A DNA stretch of 12,082 nucleotides from positions 1-12,082 of the forward strand of contig CAZSMJ010000057.1 in the NCBI GenBank assembly GCA_964608055.1, written 5' to 3'. Shown piece after piece: positions 7,026 through 12,082 of the stretch. A model generated the notes under the pieces. The model did no database searches, was not told the origin of the DNA, and saw only the letters and a list, made by a program, of their open reading frames with translations. The position numbers were made by a program, and so were the translations under genes. The stretch's first letter is position 1, and every line of letters starts with the position of its first letter. This DNA comes from JALYNX01 sp964608055 (lineage in GTDB: Bacteria > Actinomycetota > Acidimicrobiia > Spongiisociales > ZC4RG35).

Positions 7026-8005
7026 CAGGAGCCGCTGGTCTCGAGGGCGTTGACAGAGTCGGCGATCACCGCCAAGAAGTCGACCACCCTCGGGCCCCAG
7101 CGCGACGCGATGTCGTCGTCGAGGGCGATCACGGAGTCGTTGGACACCGCGGTGATTTGATCCCATCCCGGGCGGGCGGCGACGGTCGCCGGAGACTCAC
7201 CACAGCATTTGGTGTCCGCCAGGAAGATCAGATCTGGATCGGTGTCGATTATGTACTCGGCCGAGAGTTGGGGATACCCGGTCCCGGCGCCCTCTGCCTC
7301 GTCTGCGATGTTCACTAGCCCGGCCATCGAGTAGATCAGCCCGATGAAGGTCCCGGAGGTCACTGAGAAAAGGCTGTTGTCGAGCTCGTGATAGAAAGTG
7401 GCCCCGGGGGGCGCCTCGATCGAGGCCAGGATCTCATCGATCCCGGTCTGCATGTCGCCGAGCACCGCGGCCGCATCTGCGATGTGCCCCGTGGCCGCCC
7501 CCAACTGTTCGATCTGGGCATAGGTGTCGTCCAGGGTCTGTGCCACAGGCTGATGGATCACGGTGACGTCGATTGCGACCAACCCAGCGATCACACCCCC
7601 GAGGTCGTCGGAGACCACGACCAGGTCAGGCTCATACCCAGCGATTGCCTCGATGTTCGGCTCGTAGCCCGACAGATCGGTGGTCGGGGCCCCCTCTGGG
7701 TAGTCGGAGGTCTCATCGACCGCCACAACCTGGTCCCCGGCGCCGATGGCAAACAGGATCTCGGTGGCGGTGGCCGAGAGGGAGACGATCCGCTCGGGTC
7801 TCTCCTCGATCGTCACCTCGCCATTGGCGGCGGTGACCGAGAGCGGGAACCCATCCGAGACCGTCGTTGTGGTCTCCGATGAGGTGGTGGTGGTGTCGAC
7901 CACGGTGGTCGACGATGCCTGGCTCGCGGTGGTATCACCACTCTCGGCGGGGCCGCAGGCCCCCGCGGCGAGCACAAGCGCTATCAGCAGCGCAGTCCTA
8001 CGCAT
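7025..8005 (-). CDS. btuF: Cobalamin-binding lipoprotein
   Basis: A 326-residue periplasmic-binding-protein-like lipoprotein. It has signal peptide MRRTALLIALVLAAGAC with lipid-modified Cys17, then a Thr/Ser-rich linker (about 25-50) of the kind seen in secreted actinobacterial proteins. Two lobes follow. Lobe 1 has ERIVSLSATATEILFAIGAGDQVVAVDETSDYP and NIEAIAGYEPDLVVVS. Lobe 2 contains ADTKCCGES (263-271), a Cys-Cys motif frequent in BtuF-type corrinoid receptors. It captures corrinoid outside the membrane and hands it to BtuC. ATG 8005 is preferred over an in-frame ATG at 8020 because GGAGG lies eight bases upstream and the signal peptide begins there. That ribosome site is buried in a hairpin downstream of the riboswitch. 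Confidence 0.95.
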   Translation of the reverse strand: MRRTALLIALVLAAGACGPAESGDTTASQASSTTVVDTTTTSSETTTTVSDGFPLSVTAANGEVTIEERPERIVSLSATATEILFAIGAGDQVVAVDETSDYPEGAPTTDLSGYEPNIEAIAGYEPDLVVVSDDLGGVIAGLVAIDVTVIHQPVAQTLDDTYAQIEQLGAATGHIADAAAVLGDMQTGIDEILASIEAPPGATFYHELDNSLFSVTSGTFIGLIYSMAGLVNIADEAEGAGTGYPQLSAEYIIDTDPDLIFLADTKCCGESPATVAARPGWDQITAVSNDSVIALDDDIASRWGPRVVDFLAVIADSVNALETSGS

Positions 8006-8030
8006 AAAAACATCCTCCATTCGGAGGATG
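8006..8030 (-). promoter_or_regulatory. Hairpin hiding the btuF ribosome-binding site (riboswitch expression platform)
   Basis: In the transcript CAUCCUCC (8023-8030) pairs perfectly with GGAGGAUG (8011-8018) across a four-base loop. GGAGG is the btuF Shine-Dalgarno sequence, so the closed hairpin would block translation. Five U residues (8006-8010) follow directly and then the AUG, so the same hairpin could also act as a short intrinsic terminator. A competing nine-base pairing is possible: GGAUGAAGA (8063-8071) with UCUUCAUCC (8026-8034) would open the hairpin. The base pairing is directly visible. Its regulatory use is inferred. Confidence 0.75.
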
Positions 8031-8046
8031 AAGAGGCCGGTGGCTT

Positions 8047-8180
8047 CCCTGAGCCCACGAGGTCTTCATCCGAGACTTTCTACGTGGCCCCGAGGTCAGG
8101 CGACCTGGCTCATCCCCTTCGCAGGGGCTTCACAGTTGCGGGACAGCACCGGGATCAAACCGGCTTCGCTGCCCTCAGGG
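8047..8180 (-). ncRNA. Cobalamin (adenosylcobalamin-type) riboswitch
   Basis: The leader of btuF carries the conserved core of the cobalamin riboswitch in order: GCGAAGCCGGTTTGATCCCGG (about 8168-8148) forming the P3 stem, TGCTGTCCCGCAACTGTGA (8148-8130), which matches the strongly conserved CCCGC-ACTGT-A block, a CCCC/GGGG stem-loop (about 8128-8115), and AGCCAGGTCGCCTGACC (8110-8094), the B12 box. An outer stem pairs CCCTGAG (8174-8180) with CTCAGGG (8047-8053). A further hairpin CCACG/CGTGG (8083-8087 with 8055-8059) lies before its closing strand. It sits upstream of an operon devoted to B12 uptake and completion, so adenosylcobalamin would be expected to turn the operon off. Exact ends are approximate. 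Confidence 0.92.
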
Positions 8181-8181
8181 C

Positions 8182-8202
8182 GCCCGCCCCAAAGAGGCGG
8201 GC
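8182..8202 (-). promoter_or_regulatory. Seven-base-pair hairpin at the 5' side of the riboswitch
   Basis: GCCCGCC (minus 8202-8196) pairs with GGCGGGC (8188-8182) across seven bases. It shares bases 8197-8202 with the longer htrA terminator hairpin, so the two cannot form together in a read-through RNA. If the riboswitch transcript starts near 8202, this would be its first stem-loop, just before the aptamer. Confidence 0.45.
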
Positions 8203-8225
8203 CCGGCGATCATAGCCGGGCCCGC
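8197..8225 (-). terminator. Strong hairpin after htrA, probable terminator
   Basis: An 11-bp perfect GC-rich stem (8215-8225 with 8197-8207) with a seven-base loop begins 24 bases past the htrA stop. It is followed on the minus strand by CCTCTTT rather than a clean T-run, so termination may be partial or assisted. It separates the sensor-kinase/htrA operon from the B12 operon. The loop itself contains TATGAT on the minus strand. Confidence 0.7.
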
Positions 8226-8249
8226 AGCCGTCATCTCAGAGAATCGGAC

Positions 8250-9401
8250 TCAGCCGAGGTCGTTGGGGCGCTGGTCGAGGGTCACGTTGAAAGTGAGCTG
8301 CTCCCCGTCTCGCATCAAGACGACCTCAACGGTCGTGCCCGGCCGATGGGTCTGAACCTGGGCCGCAAGGTCGGGTCCCCCTTGCACCTGAACCCCATCG
8401 ATGGAGAGGATGAGGTCACCGACTTGGACGCCTGCCTCGTCGGCGGCGCTGCCAGGGGTGACCTCGGCGATCAAGGCACCCGCCTGACCGGACTCGACGT
8501 TTCCAAGGCTGACTCCGAGGAAGGCGGTCTCGATGGAATCACCCGCAACAACCTGCTCCGCGATGTCGCTGGCCACGTCGATCGGGACCGCGAAGCCGAC
8601 GCCGTCATTGGCGCCCGAGAGGCTGAAGATCGAGACATTGATCCCGAGCACTCTCCCTTCGCGATCGACCAGCGGGCCACCTGAGTTGCCCGGGTTGATT
8701 GCGGCGTCGGTCTGGAGAACTGCCCGAGCCGAGCCGCCCGAAGGAATCGACTGGTCGACCGCGGAGATGATCCCGGCGGTGACAGTGCCCTGAAGACCCC
8801 ACGGGCTCCCCACGGCAATCGCCATCTGACCCACCAGCGGGTCCTCTCCCAACGCCAGGTCCGCGGCCTCGAGACCACTGCGATCGACCTGGACCACGGC
8901 GACGTCGGCGCCGGAAGTCCCGCCGAGCACCGTGCCCTGGATCTCCTCTCCGTCGTTGAACCGAACGGTCACTGTGTCCGCACCCGCAACCACATGGGCG
9001 GCGGTCAGGATCAGGCCATTTGAGTCGTAGATGACCCCGGACCCGACTCCGCCTCCGGATTGGATCTGCACCACCGACGGGAGGATGACCGCAGCCGCGT
9101 TGGCGATCGGCTCGTCCGCCACCACCGCGGGGGCGTCGTTGCCGGCGTCAGACTGTGACCCGGCTACCACACCCGTATCCGGTTCGGAGTCGGTGACGAC
9201 CAGGTAGGTGATCCCCGACGATGCCACGACCAGCAGCAGGGCGCTGACCAGATTGGGCCAGATGTGGCGGCGTGCCGACTTGGTGGGTGGCGCGGTTGGG
9301 GTAGGCACCCGATCTGTCGCCGCCGGCTCCAGGGCGATGGCCGCCGGCTCCAAGGCCGGGGTGGGGTTGGTGATTTCCTGAGTTGCTTCCTGGTCGATCA
9401 T
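8250..9401 (-). CDS. Membrane-anchored HtrA/DegP-like serine protease with PDZ domain
   Basis: A 383-residue S1C protease. The N-terminal cytoplasmic part is Pro/Ala-rich and disordered (1-45) and includes a duplicated ALEPAA. One membrane helix follows (about 50-70), then an extracytoplasmic linker and the trypsin-like domain. The catalytic triad is His136 (LTAAHVVAG), Asp166 (GADVAVV) and Ser240 (NPGNSGGPL). A single PDZ domain spans about 295-378 with FLGVSLG and GSAADEAGVQVGDLILSIDG. Such proteases degrade or refold damaged envelope proteins. It follows the sensor kinase by 64 bases, as pepD follows mprB in mycobacteria. ATG 9401 has AGGAGG upstream, but at 13 bases. GTG 9428, with AGGGGG 11 bases upstream, would add nine residues. 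The start is not settled. Confidence 0.93.
   Translation of the reverse strand: MIDQEATQEITNPTPALEPAAIALEPAATDRVPTPTAPPTKSARRHIWPNLVSALLLVVASSGITYLVVTDSEPDTGVVAGSQSDAGNDAPAVVADEPIANAAAVILPSVVQIQSGGGVGSGVIYDSNGLILTAAHVVAGADTVTVRFNDGEEIQGTVLGGTSGADVAVVQVDRSGLEAADLALGEDPLVGQMAIAVGSPWGLQGTVTAGIISAVDQSIPSGGSARAVLQTDAAINPGNSGGPLVDREGRVLGINVSIFSLSGANDGVGFAVPIDVASDIAEQVVAGDSIETAFLGVSLGNVESGQAGALIAEVTPGSAADEAGVQVGDLILSIDGVQVQGGPDLAAQVQTHRPGTTVEVVLMRDGEQLTFNVTLDQRPNDLG
9319..9352 (-). repeat. In-frame 21-base tandem duplication in htrA
   Basis: A 13-base unit gccgccggctcca occurs at 9319-9331 and 9340-9352, period 21 bases. It encodes the repeated ALEPAA in the cytoplasmic N-terminal tail of the HtrA-like protease. 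The flexible tail can probably tolerate such slippage. Confidence 0.8.
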
Positions 9402-9465
9402 GTCGGTGCGGACCTCCTGTGAGGTCACGCTATTGGCTGCCCCCTAAACGACCAATAAACAGGCT

Positions 9466-10617
9466 TTAAAGGTTGGGTAAAGGCGAGGTGTCGGGAGGGG
9501 GCTCGACCGAGCTCGACGTGGGGAGCCAGAGGACCATGGTGGTTCCCACCCCGTCTCGACCCGGGTACGAGGAAAGCCGACCCCCATGGGCCTCGGCAAT
9601 CTGGGTCACGATGGACAACCCGAGGCCGATCCGGCCTCCTTCGGGACTGTCGGGAAGGCCCGGACCCTGGTCCCCGACAGCCATCCACGCCCACTCCGAA
9701 TCGACCCCCGCCCCCAGCCGAATCACATTCCCCGACTTCGACACTCCGAGCGCGTTGTCGAGGAGATTGGAGAGGGCCCGATCTAGCGGAATCTCGACCC
9801 CTTCGATCACCGCCGGGCTGACCATCGCCTCGATAGAGACTCCGACCTCTCCTGCGACGTTCCCGAACTCGGTCGCCTTGGCAGTCACCAGCTGCGCCAG
9901 GTCGAGGGTCACCGCCTGCGCCTTACCGGTCTGGAGCCGGGCGGTGGCGAGCAGCCCCTCGATCATCTCCGACATCTTCTCCACGTTGCGTCGTATGACA
10001 CCGCCCACTTCCTTCCAGTCGTCGATGCTGGCGTCGTCGTCATCGGCGACGACTTCGACGTTGGCTCTGATCACGGCAAGCGGGGTCCGCAGGTCGTGAG
10101 AGGTGTCCGCCAGGAAGCGTCGCTGACTCGAGAAGGCTTGATCGAGTCTCTCCAACATCCCGTCGAAGGTGGCGGCAAGTCGCGTCAGCTCGTCGTCGGG
10201 GCCGCGCAACCCGATCCGACGGCTCAGGTCGGTGGCCTGGATATCACTGGCGACCTCGGTGATTTCCTGCACCGGCTTGAGGACATGCCCCGACATCACC
10301 CATCCCACGATGAGGCTCAGCATGAAGAGAACGACGAGGGACAGGATGATGTAGCGGGCAAGCTGGTTGAGCACGTATTCGTTGAAGAGTGACTCGAGCG
10401 TGCGCCACTCCGAGGCTTCCAGCCTCGGCATCACGTCGACTTGGACACCGTCGACGAAGACCGGCTCGCCACGAATCACGAACTGGGTCATGGTTTGGGC
10501 CTGGAGCATCCTGCGGATGGCGAGATAGACCAGCCCGAGCAGCGCGCCGCCGAGCCCGAAGACCACAGCCGAGTATTGAACCGACAGCCGGAAACGGATC
10601 GAACGCCAGAAAGTCAC
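9466..10617 (-). CDS. HAMP-domain sensor histidine kinase
   Basis: A 383-residue kinase with two membrane helices (about 12-34 and 88-110) around a short extracytoplasmic sensor of about 50 residues. A HAMP linker (about 111-165, KPVQEITEVASDIQ) follows. The dimerisation domain has phospho-acceptor His174 in DTSHDLRTPL. The ATPase domain has N-box LSNLLDNAL (282-290), G1 DQGPG (316-320) and G2 GLGLS (331-335). It would phosphorylate the regulator encoded just upstream. GTG 10617 overlaps the regulator stop as GTGA, with GGAGG four to five bases before it, so the upstream frame extension is rejected. The small sensor suggests detection of membrane or envelope stress, possibly through HtrA. That link is inferred from gene order. 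Confidence 0.93.
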   Translation of the reverse strand: MTFWRSIRFRLSVQYSAVVFGLGGALLGLVYLAIRRMLQAQTMTQFVIRGEPVFVDGVQVDVMPRLEASEWRTLESLFNEYVLNQLARYIILSLVVLFMLSLIVGWVMSGHVLKPVQEITEVASDIQATDLSRRIGLRGPDDELTRLAATFDGMLERLDQAFSSQRRFLADTSHDLRTPLAVIRANVEVVADDDDASIDDWKEVGGVIRRNVEKMSEMIEGLLATARLQTGKAQAVTLDLAQLVTAKATEFGNVAGEVGVSIEAMVSPAVIEGVEIPLDRALSNLLDNALGVSKSGNVIRLGAGVDSEWAWMAVGDQGPGLPDSPEGGRIGLGLSIVTQIAEAHGGRLSSYPGRDGVGTTMVLWLPTSSSVEPPPDTSPLPNL

Positions 10618-11291
10618 GAGTCCTCCAGCCGATAGCCACGTCCGGGAACGGTGGTGATGAGGGGCGGAGCTCCAAGCTTCTTGCGCAGGTTGCTTAGGGT
10701 CACCCGAACCACGTTGGTGAGCGGATCGGCCATCTCGTCCCACACGTGCTCCAAGAGGTGCTCCTGGCTGAGTACCGAGCCGGGGTGCGCCATGAAATAG
10801 TGAAGCAACGAGAACTCCTTGGCTGTCAGCTCGAGAGGACGACCATCCCGGGTCGACTCGAATCTGGCCGGATCGAGCTGAAGACTTCCGACTTCGATCA
10901 CCGGGTCCACTGAGTCCTCACGACGCAACAGGGCACGCACCCGGGCGGAGAGCTCGGCGAAGGCAAAGGGCTTGACCAGGTAGTCGTCGGCGCCGGAGTC
11001 GAGACCGGCGACACGGTCCTCCACGGCGTCACGGGCGGTGAGCATCAGGATGCGAGGCCGATCGCCCTCGAAGGTTGGGACCTCCCCCGCCACCAATGCC
11101 GCGCACAACGCGAGCCCTGAGCCGTCAGGGAGGTTCCAGTCGAGACAGATCAGGTCGTAGCTCGCGGTTCGCACCTTGAAATCGGCGTCTCCGGCTGACA
11201 GGGCGATATCGACTGCGTGTCCATCACGACGCAGACCCCTCGCGATGGCTTTCGCCAAATCCGGTTCATCCTCGACCACAAGAAGGCGCAC
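10614..11291 (-). CDS. OmpR/PhoB-family response regulator
   Basis: A 225-residue two-domain regulator. The receiver (1-120) has the acidic pair Glu7-Asp8, phospho-acceptor Asp51 (LICLDWNLPDGSG), Thr85 and Lys107 (YLVKPF). The C-terminal winged helix (about 130-222) has LELTAKEFSLLHYFMAHPG, VVRVTLSNLRKKL as recognition helix region and VPGRGYRL at the end. It should bind direct repeats as a dimer and control its own operon with htrA. The start is GTG 11291. No convincing ribosome site precedes it. The first residues MRLLVVEDEPD match the normal family beginning. Direct repeats at 11316-11332 upstream may be its binding site. Confidence 0.94.
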   Translation of the reverse strand: MRLLVVEDEPDLAKAIARGLRRDGHAVDIALSAGDADFKVRTASYDLICLDWNLPDGSGLALCAALVAGEVPTFEGDRPRILMLTARDAVEDRVAGLDSGADDYLVKPFAFAELSARVRALLRREDSVDPVIEVGSLQLDPARFESTRDGRPLELTAKEFSLLHYFMAHPGSVLSQEHLLEHVWDEMADPLTNVVRVTLSNLRKKLGAPPLITTVPGRGYRLEDS

Positions 11292-11315
11292 TTGCCAATG
11301 AAACTATGGCCCGGC

Positions 11316-11354
11316 GGATAAGGATTGGATAAACACCGTCTGAGGGGCGGTCAA
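11316..11354 (-). promoter_or_regulatory. Promoter of the two-component/htrA operon with 11-bp direct repeats
   Basis: On the minus strand TTGACC (11349-11354) is followed after 17 bases by TATCCA (11326-11331), a fair -35/-10 pair. Two copies of TTATCC (11327-11332 and 11316-11321) are spaced 11 bases apart, one helical turn, as in many OmpR/PhoB-family binding sites. The upstream copy overlaps the -10. The assignment to the neighbouring regulator is inference. Confidence 0.45.
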
Positions 11355-11431
11355 AAGGGGACAACGGCCCTACGGATTTAGCAACCAAATGCCGATTCAG
11401 AGAGTCGAAGTCATAAGAGAGAGCATTGAAA

Positions 11432-11608
11432 ATGGTCGTCACATTCATCACCCAGGATCAGAGCGGATTCCACACCTACACGGGGCATGTCGTCTGTCGC
11501 GGCCCTTCCACCATTGTCTTGTTGCTGACCGAGCCGTTCAGCATGGCCGGGCGCTCGGTGCAGTTCCCCATGACCGCGGTGTTGGACGAGAAAGTCATCT
11601 CGATCTGA
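11432..11608 (+). CDS. Small protein of unknown function (58 residues)
   Basis: I do not recognise this protein. It starts at ATG 11432 with AGAGAG about nine bases upstream. An in-frame TTG two codons earlier is possible. Third codon positions are mostly G or C, as in the neighbouring real genes. The composition alternates hydrophobic and polar residues (VVTFITQDQSGFHTYTGHVVCRG, TIVLLLTEPFSM, FPMTAVLDEKVISI), which suggests a small beta-sheet protein. It has no signal peptide and no long membrane helix. It is transcribed away from the response regulator across a 140-base gap. An overlapping plus-strand frame (11389-11640) is richer in His, Arg and Pro and looks like a shadow. Moderate confidence that it is expressed. 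Confidence 0.55.
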   Translation: MVVTFITQDQSGFHTYTGHVVCRGPSTIVLLLTEPFSMAGRSVQFPMTAVLDEKVISI

Positions 11609-11624
11609 CGGCCGTAAACGCTCA

Positions 11625-11653
11625 TCGACCCGCGCCTTAGGCCGGTCTAGGCT
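11625..11653 (+). promoter_or_regulatory. Promoter for a probably leaderless mRNA
   Basis: TCGACC (11625-11630), then 17 bases, then TAGGCT (11648-11653), then six bases and the ATG at 11660. This spacing would put the transcription start at or next to the A of the start codon, as in leaderless actinobacterial genes. No Shine-Dalgarno sequence is present before that ATG, which supports the reading. Confidence 0.5.
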
Positions 11654-11659
11654 GATCTC

Positions 11660-11926
11660 ATGTTCCTGGACGCGTCCACATGGGAAGCCCTGGCGGTCAT
11701 CGGGGCGGTCGGCGGAGTCGCTGGGCTACTCGGCGGAGTGATCGCCAGTGCCGACAACCTCTTCGGAACCCTGCTGATGGGCATTATCGGGGGAATCTCG
11801 TTCTCCACGGTTATGAGAATCGGTGGAGCCCCCGGGATCTACTCGGTTGGTGACGATTTCTCGGTGGTATGGGCCGCCGTGGGGGGTCTCCTCCTCGGCT
11901 ATGTGGTCGGCCGCAGCAACGTCTGA
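11660..11926 (+). CDS. Small Gly-rich membrane protein, possibly GlsB/YeaQ-like
   Basis: An 88-residue protein with about three hydrophobic segments: LAVIGAVGGVAGLLGGVIAS, LFGTLLMGIIGGISFSTVM and VVWAAVGGLLLGYVVGRS. The Gly-rich helices resemble small membrane proteins of the transglycosylase-associated/GlsB/YeaQ group, but I cannot confirm the family. The section between helices 2 and 3 (RIGGAPGIYSVGDDFS) looks exposed. It sits in the membrane and its role is unknown. ATG 11660 is preceded by a promoter-like element rather than a ribosome site, so it may be translated from a leaderless transcript. It converges on another small membrane protein gene 30 bases away. Confidence 0.75.
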   Translation: MFLDASTWEALAVIGAVGGVAGLLGGVIASADNLFGTLLMGIIGGISFSTVMRIGGAPGIYSVGDDFSVVWAAVGGLLLGYVVGRSNV

Positions 11927-11956
11927 CAGCCTCTATACGACGTCTGCCACCGATGT

Positions 11957-12082
11957 TTAAGTCCTGGAGCGCATCGAGCGGAAGATCAGCAGCACGATTA
12001 TTGCTCCCACTACCGAGCCAAGCAGGCCGGCAGCGCTGACATCGAAGTCCTGGTCGGCGATCAAGTTCCCGAGAAACCCTCC
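11957..12082 (-). CDS. GlsB/YeaQ/YmgE-like small membrane protein, C-terminal fragment
   Basis: The last 41 codons and TAA stop of a minus-strand gene whose start lies outside the window. The visible residues contain GGFLGNLIADQDFDVSAAG followed by a membrane helix LLGSVVGAIIVLLIF and a basic tail RSMRSRT. The G-x-x-G-N...G-x-x-GSVVGAIIVLL pattern and the terminal Arg-rich tail match the third helix and end of the GlsB/YeaQ/YmgE stress-response/transglycosylase-associated membrane family, usually about 80-90 residues. The reading frame is open to the edge with no stop. Family assignment rests on half a protein. Confidence 0.7.
   Translation of the reverse strand, partial: GGFLGNLIADQDFDVSAAGLLGSVVGAIIVLLIFRSMRSRT

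Noticed and set aside
7746..8684. Plus-strand frame of 312 codons running across btuF, the riboswitch and htrA
   Set aside because: It is antisense to two clear genes and a structured RNA. High GC content keeps such frames open, and no family is recognisable.
11266..11451. Minus-strand frame of 61 codons upstream of the response regulator
   Set aside because: It overlaps the proposed promoter and the regulator start in another frame, and has no ribosome site or family pattern.
1..12082. CRISPR arrays, tRNA/rRNA genes, insertion sequences, phage or defence genes
   Set aside because: I saw no regularly spaced repeats, no cloverleaf, no transposase or integrase motifs and no terminal inverted repeats. 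The gene content is ordinary chromosomal housekeeping and stress response.

Overview
The window is high-GC bacterial DNA with frequent GTG/TTG starts, closely packed genes and Thr-rich linkers after lipoprotein signal peptides. This points to an actinobacterium. The Thr-rich linker of BtuF is reminiscent of Acidimicrobiia, but that lineage call is only an inference.

Layout. (1) 1-117, minus: the start of a lipoprotein gene, cut at its lipobox cysteine, with a recognisable promoter at 206-234. (2) 349-1742, plus: a small DUF3303-like protein, then a winged-helix protein of the AlkZ/HTH_42 superfamily. (3) 1793-8005, minus: an eight-gene vitamin B12 uptake and salvage operon read btuF-btuC-btuD-cobU-cobT-cobS-cobC-cobO. 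Nearly every junction is a start/stop overlap. It is preceded by a cobalamin riboswitch (about 8047-8180) and an expression platform in which a hairpin hides the btuF ribosome-binding site. (4) 8250-11291, minus: an envelope-stress-type module of OmpR-family regulator, HAMP sensor kinase and membrane-anchored HtrA protease, the same order as mprA-mprB-pepD of mycobacteria. It ends in a strong 11-bp hairpin. (5) 11432-11926, plus: a 58-residue unknown protein and a small Gly-rich membrane protein with an apparent leaderless promoter. (6) 11957-12082, minus: the C-terminus of a GlsB/YeaQ/YmgE-like small membrane protein, cut by the window edge.

How the genes work together. BtuFCD imports corrinoids and CobO adenosylates them. 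CobU makes AdoCbi-GDP, CobT activates the lower-ligand base, CobS joins the two halves and CobC removes the phosphate. No corrin-ring synthesis genes are present here, so this locus is for scavenging and finishing B12. The riboswitch would shut the operon down when adenosylcobalamin is plentiful.

I did not find a wholly new multi-gene system. The items most worth a second look are the two mutually exclusive RNA structures before btuF, a possible promoter element inside the htrA terminator loop, the 11-bp direct repeats before the response regulator, and the QxQ-bearing winged-helix protein.
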